A stretch of DNA of 47,941 nucleotides from Planctomycetota bacterium (GCA_003671025.1 QWPW01000026.1:1-47941), one strand, 5' to 3'; numbered from the stretch's first letter, positions 36,824 to 45,465 are shown. Notes: generated by a model from the sequence alone, not told the origin. Made by a program: numbers and translations.

Positions 36824-38425
36824 CTACATGAGACCGTCGAAGGCTCGCGCAGTGCGGCGGACCTCGCGTCGATTGATGGCGTACACCGCATCAAGCATGC
36901 GCGCGACCGCCTTGCGATACGCACCTTCCGCATGATTGACATTGACATAGCGCGCCCACGATTGACGATGATCGAATTGCAGCACCTTGAGTTCGGGAAA
37001 TCGCGTGGGCTCATCGCGCACCGTCTTGTGCAGCGGTGTTCCTTCGATGATCGCGAGGTCGTTCGCGCGAATACGGTCGATGTACGCGCTGTTGCGCTCG
37101 AGGAACTCCGCAGTCAGCACCACATCTTCCGCTGTTTCGCCGGGGAATCCGCGGATCATGGTGCATCGCACACTCAGTCCCGCGTCGTAGGCGTTGCGGA
37201 TGAACTCTTGATTGAGCTCCACCGAACACCCTTTGTCCATCAGGTCGAGAACTCGTTGACTTCCCGACTCAAGGCCAAAACTCACGCGACGCATGCCCGC
37301 GGCAACGGCCGCGCGCAACTCTGCACGCGAAAGACCATTGTCTTTGCGTTGGTCCACGTGCACCGTTCCCACCCACTGCGCGCCGGGCGCGTTGCGCTGA
37401 ATGTGTTCGACGATGCCGCGAAGGGTGCGCGGATCTGAATTGAGTTTGATATCGAGGAACAAAAAATTCGTACACTCGTGGCGCATTGCGAGCTCGCGAA
37501 CTTCATGCATGACCGCGTCAACGCTTTTCGTGCGGAAGGTGCGACCACTCACACTCACGATGTCGCTGCAAAACACGCAGCGGTTCCACTGACAGCCGCG
37601 TCCCGTCATCAACGGAATCACACGCGTGCGATAGCGATCCCAGGGAAAGTCGGAAAAGTCGGGCACCGGAATGCGATCGAGTTGGCGCAGTGGTGGCGCC
37701 GCGGGACTGCGACGTCCGTCAGGAAGCACCACGCCGTCGTACTTGAGTAAGTCGTCGCCGCGAATTGCCCCCGCCACAATCTCAGGCATGGTGAGATCGA
37801 CTTCACCAGCGACGAGCGCACACAAACCCGGAATCGTTCGCCACACCTCAGCGGTGGCCTGCTGATTGAACACGGGTCCGCCCAGCAACACCGGAATGCC
37901 GCGCGCGGCCGCGAGTCTCCCGAGTTCCACGACTGTCGAGTAATGCTGCAGATACGCCGAGAGCAACAAGACATCAGGCTTGCTGTCGAGGATGCGCGCC
38001 GCCTCACGCAGCACGCGCGGATGAGGTCGATTGCGCCACCACAGGCGCGCTCGGCGAGCGGCGTCGCGCGGAGCGCGCATGAGCGGATGCGTCGAGAGAT
38101 GCACTCGTCGCATCAAGTCATCTTTGATGGTCTCCCGCTTCTCTCGCTCAGCCGCGGGCACGTCATGCGCGAGAGGGCATAGGACTTCCACCTCGAACCC
38201 TGCGTTGCGCAGCGATGCCACCAAGATGCCGACCGCGAGCGTGGGGAATGTCGAGAAGTTGTTGAGGTCGACAAACAACGCGCGCTGCGCGCGCTGTGAC
38301 AGCGGAAGCGCCGCTGCAGTTGATGTAACCTCACTCTTTGGTGGCCGCCCTTTGGGCGCGGCGCTTTGGCTAATGCCCACCGTTGTCGTTCGATGCATGC
38401 GTTTCCCCACACGAATTCGTGCCAT
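36824..38425 (-). CDS. B12-binding-type radical SAM protein
   Basis: This 533-aa protein has an N-terminal cobalamin-binding-like Rossmann region (about 48-240, including PDVLLLSAY and GIPVLLGGPVFN). A radical SAM TIM barrel follows, with cluster motif CQWNRCVFC near residue 285. The spacing is C-x4-C-x2-C instead of the standard C-x3-C-x2-C, as in several B12-dependent subfamilies. Later motifs include FGLESGSQRVLDLMDKG and IRGFPGET, typical of this superfamily. It may methylate or rearrange an unreactive carbon; the substrate is unknown. It is first in a two-gene operon with NOS. ATG 38425 is used; there is no strong ribosome binding site. The first 45 residues are basic and low-complexity. 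Confidence 0.88.
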   Translation of the reverse strand: MARIRVGKRMHRTTTVGISQSAAPKGRPPKSEVTSTAAALPLSQRAQRALFVDLNNFSTFPTLAVGILVASLRNAGFEVEVLCPLAHDVPAAEREKRETIKDDLMRRVHLSTHPLMRAPRDAARRARLWWRNRPHPRVLREAARILDSKPDVLLLSAYLQHYSTVVELGRLAAARGIPVLLGGPVFNQQATAEVWRTIPGLCALVAGEVDLTMPEIVAGAIRGDDLLKYDGVVLPDGRRSPAAPPLRQLDRIPVPDFSDFPWDRYRTRVIPLMTGRGCQWNRCVFCSDIVSVSGRTFRTKSVDAVMHEVRELAMRHECTNFLFLDIKLNSDPRTLRGIVEHIQRNAPGAQWVGTVHVDQRKDNGLSRAELRAAVAAGMRRVSFGLESGSQRVLDLMDKGCSVELNQEFIRNAYDAGLSVRCTMIRGFPGETAEDVVLTAEFLERNSAYIDRIRANDLAIIEGTPLHKTVRDEPTRFPELKVLQFDHRQSWARYVNVNHAEGAYRKAVARMLDAVYAINRREVRRTARAFDGLM

Positions 38426-38968
38426 CTTTTCACGTCAGAAGGAACAGTCACGATCCGATGCGCATCGTCGCCACCATAGTTCAGCAACACGGCACAAGAT
38501 CTAAGTAGAGAGTATCCCCCAAATCGCGATGTGAGAAATCGGACTCGGGAAATGCCACAGATCTAGCGAGTTTTCTTCATCGCTTCGCCAGCATTCACGC
38601 ACCTCAACCCTTGATCGGGGAGCCGATACTCTTTGTTTGCTCAGTCAAGGAGTGAAAGTTATTCGAGAGCGGATGTCCCAAGAACTGGCGACGTTGCCCG
38701 CCCGAGGTTGATCCACGCGGACCAAACGCGTGGCTCACGATCAACGAAGTTCAAGAAGTGCGCGTCATTCCTCACGCCGTGTCCGCGCGCTAATCCTGGC
38801 GTGAGTACCCACGACATGATCGGATGTGTCGAGTGCCGAGTTTCTGCGCCGTAGTTAGTTTGCCCGCGACGCGACGTGAACGCAGCGTCGTCAATGACAC
38901 ATTCGCACAGTGTGCCACGCGCTACGAGAACTGCTGCGCCCGCGCGTGCCTGCACTATCGTGCTCTCC
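38426..38968. other. Divergent intergenic region
   Basis: It lies between the radical SAM gene (minus) and the lipoprotein gene (plus). The open frames here lack protein-like character. I found no convincing promoter for the radical SAM operon and no notable repeat. Confidence 0.5.
38956..38961 (+). promoter_or_regulatory. -10-like TATCGT, 7 nt before ATG (leaderless start)
   Basis: TATCGT, then GCTCTCC, then ATG 38969. No Shine-Dalgarno site and no clear -35. Confidence 0.3.
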
Positions 38969-39466
38969 ATGAAACACCTCACGCCGTTCCTTGTCGTCCT
39001 GTGTGTTGCGGGTTGCTCGTCTGTTCCGAGCGCGACGTCTCGCATGGGCGCGGTGAGGCAAAACGCGGTTGACGATGCGCCCGTCGATTTGCAGCGCGTC
39101 GAGCGAAAGCGAACGAACATGGCGTGGTCTGCGGAGATCACGCTTCAGTGCGCGCGTTTCGTCAAGGATCTCGCGCAACGCAGTTGGGTTGCTCCGAGCG
39201 AGAAGCAGGAGATCATTGCGCGCGCGGCCATTTTGGTGCAGCACGCGCAGACGCACATGAAGGCCGTCGCTGCGTATGTCCCCAATGATTCGAAGGAATC
39301 GCGCAACGCGATGCTTCTCCTCGTCGATCAATCGGCTGGTCTCGAAAGTGAGCGCATCACACTTGAGCGCGAATGGGCGGTGTGGCAGGTTCAGTACAAC
39401 GGGCTCAAGCCTGAGGAAACCGATCTGATCTTCAGTCGCACTCCCGGCAATGATCCTGATTGCTGA
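38969..39466 (+). CDS. Small lipoprotein, unknown function
   Basis: This 165-aa protein has a type II signal peptide: MKH, a hydrophobic core and lipobox VAGC with Cys15 as the lipid-bearing residue. The mature part is helical and charged (residues 45-150) with no recognised domain. The frame is open upstream to 38876, but the signal peptide fixes the start at 38969. It lies just upstream of the relic and of the 858-aa exported protein gene, both on the same strand. Confidence 0.8.
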   Translation: MKHLTPFLVVLCVAGCSSVPSATSRMGAVRQNAVDDAPVDLQRVERKRTNMAWSAEITLQCARFVKDLAQRSWVAPSEKQEIIARAAILVQHAQTHMKAVAAYVPNDSKESRNAMLLLVDQSAGLESERITLEREWAVWQVQYNGLKPEETDLIFSRTPGNDPDC

Positions 39467-39678
39467 GCACGTGCAGCGCGGGTGTCGTGAGTACAAGTGA
39501 TCCGTGCTTGCGAGGAAGCCTCGTGTTGCAGAGTCGCGTTCGATGCAATCGCTTGCCACTTCATTTCGCATCGTTTCGATTCTGCTGCATCCGACGGCTG
39601 ATGATTCGACTCGTGAGAGAGGCAATGAGCAGCGCGGCGCCATGCACTCAAGTCGACATCGCGCGTCGGCTCAGTTTG

Positions 39679-39825
39679 AGGGCATTGTCGAGTGCGCAAA
39701 TGCGCGTGATGTCCATCGTCATCGAGCGCGCGTTTCCTCCGCAGTGTGGCGAAGCATTCGAACACTCCGAGTGGCGAGTCACGCAATCGACGACAACGAA
39801 AAACGCCTCGCCCGTGGGTGAATGA
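39679..39825 (+). pseudogene. Relic of a paralogue of the 858-aa exported protein (C-terminal end only)
   Basis: The fragment reads AQMRVMSIVIERAFPPQCGE and then AFEHSEWRVTQSTT. This is nearly the same as the last 50 residues of the gene ending at 42581 (TQMRWMAVVIERAFPPQCRE...RVTQSTTKEDAAAIGG). About eight codons (LMLRKLFG in the intact gene) are missing. Upstream the similarity stops and no intact start or signal peptide is found. It is a duplicated, truncated remnant. Confidence 0.75.
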
Positions 39826-39927
39826 ACTTGCACGCGTGCTGTCCTAGTTCGGCGTGCGTCGCTCGACCCCCGTCGGTTTCAATTCTGTGTCGCATGGCCC
39901 CTTTGCAACAATTGCGAATCGTTGCGC

Positions 39928-39971
39928 GGTATTCTCGTGCGCTCAAGGTATTCCCGCGCGCTCGAGGTATT
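39928..39971. repeat. 19-bp tandem repeat before the 858-aa protein gene
   Basis: GGTATTCTCGTGCGCTCAA and GGTATTCCCGCGCGCTCGA are adjacent, followed by a third GGTATT. Each copy carries a TATTCN box that could serve as -10, 35-75 bp before the start codon at 40005. Confidence 0.7.
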
Positions 39972-40004
39972 GACTGACATCAACTGATCACACGAGGAAT
40001 CGAC

Positions 40005-42581
40005 ATGCTCCACGATGAAGCGTTGGCTCGTTCCCCTGTCGCGCGAGGCACGCGCCGCGCCATGACCCACATTTGCCGCTGTTTGAAGGTCATTCCGCTC
40101 GCCGCATGCGCGCTCATGATTCATGTCGGCGCCGTGGCGGCACCGCCGGCCGCAACGCCATTCGTCATCAGACTCGAAACACTGCTCATGGATCTCGATG
40201 CGTTGGGAGTCACGGTGCCGCCGGATGTGTTGCTCGAGTCAGTGCGCGCGTATCTGGGCGCGTATGAATTGACGCTCGTCAGCGCGGTTGAAGATGGCGC
40301 GCGTATCACAACGAACTCCGCGTCCGACGAAGAGATCATCATTGGACTGCGCGACGCGAAGAAACTCTCTCAACTCTCGGCGCGCCTCGCCGACAAGTGT
40401 GCGCAGATGCGGGTCGATCTCTTCGCGCGCCTCGAAGCTGCGGTGCCTCCCGACATGCAGCCGTTGGCGCGCACGTGTGGCGAACTTGCCGCGCTGCGTG
40501 AGGCGCAGCACTTCTTGCGCGAAGCCGTTCGATCGACTCGTGCGCGCGTGCCTGACGATGTCTCCGACTGGTTGCGCTTTCGCCGTGATGGCTTGGATGC
40601 CACCAACCTAGAGCGCCAACGCCTCACGCGGCTATGCGCGATCAACGCGACACAACGCGCGGCCTCCCTTCACAGCGCGTGGGAAACATTGCGCGACGAC
40701 GTTGAAGCGAAGGCGAAGCGCGCCGATGAACTTGGCGCGGTTGGCAAGACCTTCCATCAGCTGTACGCCGAGCGCCATTCCCTCATTGAGGCGCTGTCCC
40801 AACAATCGCCCAATGGAGGACTCCGTTTAGATCAATTGCCGCCAGATGTTGCGAATGAATTGATGTCCAACACTTCTTCGTTCGAGCCTGGAAGTGACGC
40901 ATTTAGCAAGCTCGTCGACGCGCAATTGCAAACCTATCGCCTCATGGAGCCGCAACTCACCGAGGATGATCGCAAGGCACTTCGACTCTACTGGATGCCG
41001 CGGCTGCTCGGTCGCGACGAGTCCATTATGGGTATGCCGCGCTTCAGTGCCTCAAGCGGTGACCCCGCTTCCCTTACGCGCGAGTTTCTTCGCACCGGGA
41101 ACATCACCGAGCCCGTGCGCGAACGTGTGCGCTCGCTCTGTCGTGATTGGCTCAAGGCCGACGCGGCGCTGCTCGACAGTTCTCTGGCTGATCTGATGGC
41201 CCGTCGCGACGGCGCCGACGTTACGGAACGTAGCGTCGAACTCGCCACAACACTGCGCCTCGATCTCGCGCAACTCGAAGGCTTCGATTGGCTGAATTCC
41301 GTCGATGGGATGTTCGAGATCCCCGAGGCCGCTCCGCACACGATGAGCGATGCAGACCTCGCCGAGTTCGGCACGATATACGCGCAAGCGCGCGCGGTAG
41401 CCCTCGCCGCCGATCCCGACGCGGCGCTGGATTCTTCGGGCGTTCCTCGTCTGTACAGCGCCTCAGAGAGTGACCGTGTGGCAACACAATTGCGGCTTGA
41501 TGCGGAGCAACGCGAGATTCTCCATGCGTTGCTCACCAACGCGCGCGCGGCTTGGGAAACTTCGGTCGCGCCGACGGTGCGCGAGGGACTCATGAACACA
41601 GATCGCCGCAACGGGGTCATGAACGGCGAACAAATTGTGGCCTATTACGCGCGCGAACGCGTTGCGTGTGACGCAAGATCACGCGCGTGGTCACTGGCGC
41701 GCGTTGCCGATGATGAGTTCTTCCGTAGCTTGGCGGCGGCGCTAGGTGAACGATGTGATCTCCCGGCACTTGAGTGCGCGCGCGCCGCTCGCCTCGCGCG
41801 ACACATGATGGCGTCCGCAGCTGAAGCTTACCGATGGGGCAAGGCGCCAGCCCAAGTCGTGGACATCGCCACCGCCGCGCTTGAGATGCCGCTCACGGAT
41901 GAGGTTCGCGCAACGGCACTCGCGAGCGCGAGTTCATTGCTTCCCGCATGGATCGCCGCAAGCGACAATGCCGTACGGGCGATGCGCGCCGCGCAGATTG
42001 CGTTGAATGAATCCACTGCGGGCAACCTTGATGGTTCTGATGGCGCGGCGCAAAGTCGCGACCAAGCGATGGTCGCGCTCGACACGGCGAACGCGCGCGT
42101 AGGACCTGCGTTGCGAACGTGCACCGAATGCGGGGATGGGTATTGCAACGCGTTCGCCGCAGCGTTGCCGCCCAATGACGCGCAGCGCTGGAACGACCTG
42201 CTCCTGAACCTTCGCTCTTCCTACTCATATAGCGACGCCCGTCCACTGTGGCGAGCCATCGACACTTCCATCGCGTGCGTTCCTGATGAGCAGCGCGACA
42301 CCGTGCGCGCGCAAGCACACGCACTCGAATCGGAGCTCACGGAATTCAATCAGCGCGTGAACGCGTACAGCGCTCTGTGCCCAGGACGCAACGAGGCGTC
42401 GTATGCATTAGGTTCATTGTGCAACACGCAGATGCGATGGATGGCCGTGGTCATCGAACGCGCGTTTCCTCCGCAGTGCCGCGAGGCGTTCGAGGATCGC
42501 GATTGGTTGATGTTGCGAAAGTTGTTCGGACGAGTCACGCAATCGACGACCAAGGAAGATGCTGCTGCCATCGGTGGATGA
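40005..42581 (+). CDS. Large exported helical protein, unknown function
   Basis: This 858-aa protein has a long N-region followed by a signal peptide (hydrophobic core about 28-45, VGAVAAPP cleavage site). The rest is predicted helical, Ala/Arg/Asp-rich and low in Lys, with no transmembrane helix and no motif I recognise. ATG 40005 has GAGGAA 5 nt upstream; ATG 40062 is an alternative without one. A truncated sister copy lies 180 bp upstream, so the family has been duplicated here. A strong terminator follows at 42613. Location is expected to be periplasmic or surface. Confidence 0.8.
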   Translation: MLHDEALARSPVARGTRRAMTHICRCLKVIPLAACALMIHVGAVAAPPAATPFVIRLETLLMDLDALGVTVPPDVLLESVRAYLGAYELTLVSAVEDGARITTNSASDEEIIIGLRDAKKLSQLSARLADKCAQMRVDLFARLEAAVPPDMQPLARTCGELAALREAQHFLREAVRSTRARVPDDVSDWLRFRRDGLDATNLERQRLTRLCAINATQRAASLHSAWETLRDDVEAKAKRADELGAVGKTFHQLYAERHSLIEALSQQSPNGGLRLDQLPPDVANELMSNTSSFEPGSDAFSKLVDAQLQTYRLMEPQLTEDDRKALRLYWMPRLLGRDESIMGMPRFSASSGDPASLTREFLRTGNITEPVRERVRSLCRDWLKADAALLDSSLADLMARRDGADVTERSVELATTLRLDLAQLEGFDWLNSVDGMFEIPEAAPHTMSDADLAEFGTIYAQARAVALAADPDAALDSSGVPRLYSASESDRVATQLRLDAEQREILHALLTNARAAWETSVAPTVREGLMNTDRRNGVMNGEQIVAYYARERVACDARSRAWSLARVADDEFFRSLAAALGERCDLPALECARAARLARHMMASAAEAYRWGKAPAQVVDIATAALEMPLTDEVRATALASASSLLPAWIAASDNAVRAMRAAQIALNESTAGNLDGSDGAAQSRDQAMVALDTANARVGPALRTCTECGDGYCNAFAAALPPNDAQRWNDLLLNLRSSYSYSDARPLWRAIDTSIACVPDEQRDTVRAQAHALESELTEFNQRVNAYSALCPGRNEASYALGSLCNTQMRWMAVVIERAFPPQCREAFEDRDWLMLRKLFGRVTQSTTKEDAAAIGG

Positions 42582-42612
42582 CAGCGAGCGCAATCACGCA
42601 CAGCTGCATGAA

Positions 42613-42648
42613 CAAACCGCAGGCGCAAACAGTCGCGCCTGCGGTTTG
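42613..42648 (+). terminator. Rho-independent terminator
   Basis: A 14-bp perfect stem, CAAACCGCAGGCGC/GCGCCTGCGGTTTG, with an 8-nt loop is followed by CGTTTTGG. It lies 31 bp after the stop of the 858-aa protein gene. Confidence 0.85.
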
Positions 42649-42815
42649 CGTTTTGGTGGGAGAGGCGATCGAGGGCAGATCGGTTTGTGTACATCCGGCC
42701 ACACAGGTAACACTTCGTTCCGGGCACATGGGTGACAAGCTGCCCGTGACCAAGTTCGCAGTTGCGCCGTGGCCCACGCCGAGTCAGACGACTTGCGGAA
42801 ATCGCGCCGATGTCA

Positions 42816-42821
42816 TAGCCT
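42816..42821 (+). promoter_or_regulatory. -10-like TAGCCT, 7 nt before ATG (leaderless start)
   Basis: TTGCGG, 17 nt, TAGCCT, then GTTGCGA and ATG 42829. Both hexamers are present at ideal spacing, which makes this the strongest leaderless candidate. Confidence 0.5.
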
Positions 42822-42828
42822 GTTGCGA

Positions 42829-43005
42829 ATGAGACTCAATCTCAACTACGGATCGTTCGCCCGCCGGCTTCGTGGGCTGGGCCTCCTCGCGTTCTGCTTC
42901 TTCCTGGTGAAGGGGCTCGCTTGGATCGCCGTTCCAATGATTATTGGAACGTCGATCACCTCCTGCCAATCAGAGAACCTCACAAGTGACCTCCAAGATG
43001 CTTAG
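42829..43005 (+). CDS. Small membrane protein preceding heme oxygenase
   Basis: This 58-aa protein has a basic N-terminal segment and one long hydrophobic stretch (about 17-43, LLAFCFFLVKGLAWIAVPMI), then a polar tail. It overlaps the start of the heme oxygenase frame by 8 bp, so the two are translationally coupled. Coupling suggests a role beside heme oxygenase at the membrane, but none is known. A leaderless promoter stands directly before it. Confidence 0.65.
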   Translation: MRLNLNYGSFARRLRGLGLLAFCFFLVKGLAWIAVPMIIGTSITSCQSENLTSDLQDA

Positions 43006-43789
43006 CCACCTCCTCACCAAACCCACGAATCAAGCTCAGCGCGAGGGCGCCGCGAGCACGTCCGAGTCAACCTCTGCGTCCCCCGCAACCGCGCCGGCAA
43101 GCTCCGCGGTCGCCCCAGTTTCGCGCTGCCCATTCGCCAGAATCGTCGCGCTCGTGACCACCTCATCGCTTGCGGCACGCCTCAAAGAATCGACGACAGA
43201 TCTCCACCACACCGCGGAGCATCATCCGTTTCAGCAGACGATTGTCCGCGGCACGATCTCGCGCGGCGAGTACGCGGAGTTTGCGCGCGCCATGCGTTGT
43301 GTGCATGAGGTCATGGAGCGCGAACTCGAAACGCTTGCGCTCAGCGATGTGCGCGTGCGCCCGATTTTTCTTCCTCGGCATCGGCGACTCGACATGTTCG
43401 ATCGCGACATTGCGTTACTCGCGCATGATCCGATTGGTCATACGCGTTGCGTCACCGCAAGTCCTATCGATTGGCTCGGCGGAAACACGCGCAACAACCC
43501 GCTCGCGTGGCTCGGTGTGCTCTATGTCGTTGAGGGGAGTTCCAACGGCGGGCAGGTGATCGCTCGAGTGCTTCGCAAAGCGTGGAGCCTCAACGATGAC
43601 ACACTCAAATCACTCGATCCTCATGACAAGTGCACGCGCGAGTACTGGGGCGAGTTTCGCACGACGCTCGATGCGCAGCGCTTCTCTGCGACCGAGCAGG
43701 ACGCAATAGTGAGTGGAGCCGCCGCGACATTTCGAGGCATCACAGAGTTGATGGACTCCTTGGTCGCGACGAACACTGCTCGCGCATGA
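42998..43789 (+). CDS. Biliverdin-producing heme oxygenase
   Basis: This 263-aa protein has a roughly 55-residue Ser/Ala/Pro-rich N-terminal extension and then an all-helical heme oxygenase domain. The proximal-His region reads TTDLHHTAEHHPF (heme ligand His70 or His71), and the distal-helix glycine motif is VVEGSSNGG (177-185). It should cleave heme to biliverdin, CO and iron. The domain resembles the bacterial HO/BphO branch, but no phytochrome is nearby. Start ATG 42998 overlaps the small membrane protein gene; starts further upstream in the same frame are possible but improbable. The stop lies at the edge of an 11-bp tandem repeat. Confidence 0.87.
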   Translation: MLSHLLTKPTNQAQREGAASTSESTSASPATAPASSAVAPVSRCPFARIVALVTTSSLAARLKESTTDLHHTAEHHPFQQTIVRGTISRGEYAEFARAMRCVHEVMERELETLALSDVRVRPIFLPRHRRLDMFDRDIALLAHDPIGHTRCVTASPIDWLGGNTRNNPLAWLGVLYVVEGSSNGGQVIARVLRKAWSLNDDTLKSLDPHDKCTREYWGEFRTTLDAQRFSATEQDAIVSGAAATFRGITELMDSLVATNTARA

Positions 43790-43823
43790 AACGTGCATGA
43801 AACGTGCATGAAACGCGCATGAA
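43784..43823. repeat. 11-bp tandem repeat, three and a half copies, at a stop codon
   Basis: GCATGAAACGT is present twice, then GCATGAAACGC and a partial GCATGAA. The first copy contains the heme oxygenase stop codon (TGA, 43787-43789). Period and position match the array at the metallophosphoesterase stop. Confidence 0.9.
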
Positions 43824-43946
43824 TTCGTGGTGCGCAACTTTGCTCACCCACTCTCACACGATAGATTTTCGATGTCTCGCATTCATGTCGGCCACGTCGC
43901 CTCGCTCAGAGCCACCGTCATCATTTGCGACTCCACGCACGCTGGC

Positions 43947-44554
43947 GTCGTTGGATTCCAAGAATCATTCTCGCAAGGCGCGGCCAACTAGCGAGGTTCA
44001 ACCAGCACGACCGCTCTCAACTGGTCAACCGTTGGTAGTCCTATTGACGAAGCGTTTGTGACGAGCAACTTCAATCTCGCGAACACCCAGAGTGGTGGAA
44101 TCCCCGCGACCATCATTCGCGCAGCGGCATCTGCAGGATCTTCAGCGGGCGCGTACCAAAGGCAACCGAGCCGCAGATGGCGTCACTGGTGTCTCCTTTT
44201 GGTTTCGCAACGACCTCGCAGAATCGATCGCGCTCTCCTTCGGTGTCGCATCACCGCAGAATTACCCCGGAGCCAGTGCCTTCGATGGCCTCTCAATCGC
44301 AGCCAACACCTAAGACGCTCGTCGAGTTCAATCTGCTCGAAGTCAGGGACGAATGGGTTTTGTTTGAAGGAAACAACGACGCCACCGCACTCTCCAACGC
44401 CGGCAACATGCAGATCAGATTCGTTGTCCCCGCTTCCCTCGTCGGACGAAATATCAACGGCAACTTCGATCTGTCGTGATTCTCGATCGTGCCTGCGCCT
44501 GGTGCGCTCACGCGGCTCACGATGAGCGCGCTCTTGACGCGCCAACGTCGCTGA
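43947..44554 (+). pseudogene. Decayed PEP-CTERM exported protein gene
   Basis: Protein-like sequence continues through three frames. From 43953 it reads GFQESFSQGAAN, a TAG stop, then GSTSTTALNWSTVGSP to about 44160. It then shifts to GVTGVSFWFRNDLAESIALS (stop 44313) and again to LVEFNLLEVRDEWVLFEGNN. After a TGA at 44477-44479 the same frame continues FSIVPAPGALTRLTMSALLT and RQRR to a stop at 44552. That end is a PEP-CTERM-like anchor: VPAPGA motif, short hydrophobic helix, basic tail. The N-terminal signal region is not found. Two frameshifts and two stops make it a relic. Confidence 0.7.
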
Positions 44555-44583
44555 ACTTGCAACGAGTGTGTTCACCGACATGG

Positions 44584-44589
44584 CACAAT
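44584..44589 (+). promoter_or_regulatory. -10-like CACAAT, 6 nt before ATG (leaderless start)
   Basis: CACAAT, then GCGTCT, then ATG 44596, the same spacing as the other leaderless candidates. Confidence 0.35.
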
Positions 44590-44595
44590 GCGTCT

Positions 44596-45465
44596 ATGAA
44601 TGAGCGCCGCCACAGTCGATGGACTCCGCTTTCCAGGAAGCCACTGGTGCGCATCCTTCGTGTCGTGCTCTTGGTCTATGTCGGTTGGTGCGCAGTGTTG
44701 TTTTTTCAACAAGACGCGCTGGTCTACATGCCTGCGCTCGCGGGGCCGGGGATGAGCGAGGCGCGCATCGCCGATGAACCCGACATCGAACGCATCTGGT
44801 TGCACCACCGCGACGGCATCAAGACCGAAGCATGGATCCTTCGATCAACATCAACTCCAGCGCAGGGATTCGTGTGTTTTCTCCACGGCAACGCAGAGCT
44901 CATCGATGATGCGCTGCACGACGCGCGCGCGTGGAACGATCGCGGCATGGATGTGCTCCTCGTGGAATATCGCGGCTATGGGCGAAGCGGCGGCGCTCCC
45001 AAGCAAGACGTGATCGTCGCAGATGTCGTGGAGGCGATCGAGGTAACGCTTGCGGCGACGAACTACTCCACCATCACACTGCATGGGCGTTCACTGGGAA
45101 CTGGTGTCGCAGCGCAAGTCGCGGCGCAACTCGAATCGCACGCATCGATGCAGGGAAAGCTCGGCGCGCTCGTGCTCGAATCTCCGTTCACCAGCATCGC
45201 GAGCTTTGCATGGGGTTACGGCGTGCCGTCATTCATCGTGACCAATCCCTTTCGCACCGACGAAGTGTTGCCCATGCTCGCGTGCCCGATCTTGCTCCTC
45301 CACTCGCACTTCGATGAGATTGTTCCGCTCGAACACAGCCACACACTCGCGACGCTCAATCCGCGCGCACGGTTGGTTGAGCTTGAAGGCTCGCACAACT
45401 CAGGGCTTTCGCGCACGACGGAGTACTGGAACGCGATTGATGAGTTCATCGCTGCGCCGCGTTGA
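44596..45465 (+). CDS. Membrane-anchored alpha/beta hydrolase
   Basis: This 289-aa protein has an N-terminal transmembrane helix (about 20-40) and then a Bem46/FrsA-like alpha/beta hydrolase domain. It shows CFLHGNAELID (oxyanion region), VEYRGYGRSGGAP, nucleophile elbow HGRSLGTG, catalytic Asp in HSHFDEIVP and His in EGSHNSG. The Ser-Asp-His triad is complete. Substrates of this family are poorly known. The frame is open back to 44476, but ATG 44596 follows a -10-like box and begins the basic segment before the helix. It converges on the GNAT gene, 19 bp between stops. Confidence 0.9.
   Translation: MNERRHSRWTPLSRKPLVRILRVVLLVYVGWCAVLFFQQDALVYMPALAGPGMSEARIADEPDIERIWLHHRDGIKTEAWILRSTSTPAQGFVCFLHGNAELIDDALHDARAWNDRGMDVLLVEYRGYGRSGGAPKQDVIVADVVEAIEVTLAATNYSTITLHGRSLGTGVAAQVAAQLESHASMQGKLGALVLESPFTSIASFAWGYGVPSFIVTNPFRTDEVLPMLACPILLLHSHFDEIVPLEHSHTLATLNPRARLVELEGSHNSGLSRTTEYWNAIDEFIAAPR

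Noticed and set aside
38659-39141. 160-aa minus-strand frame between the radical SAM and lipoprotein genes
   Set aside because: It is antisense to the start of the lipoprotein gene, with no motif or start signal.
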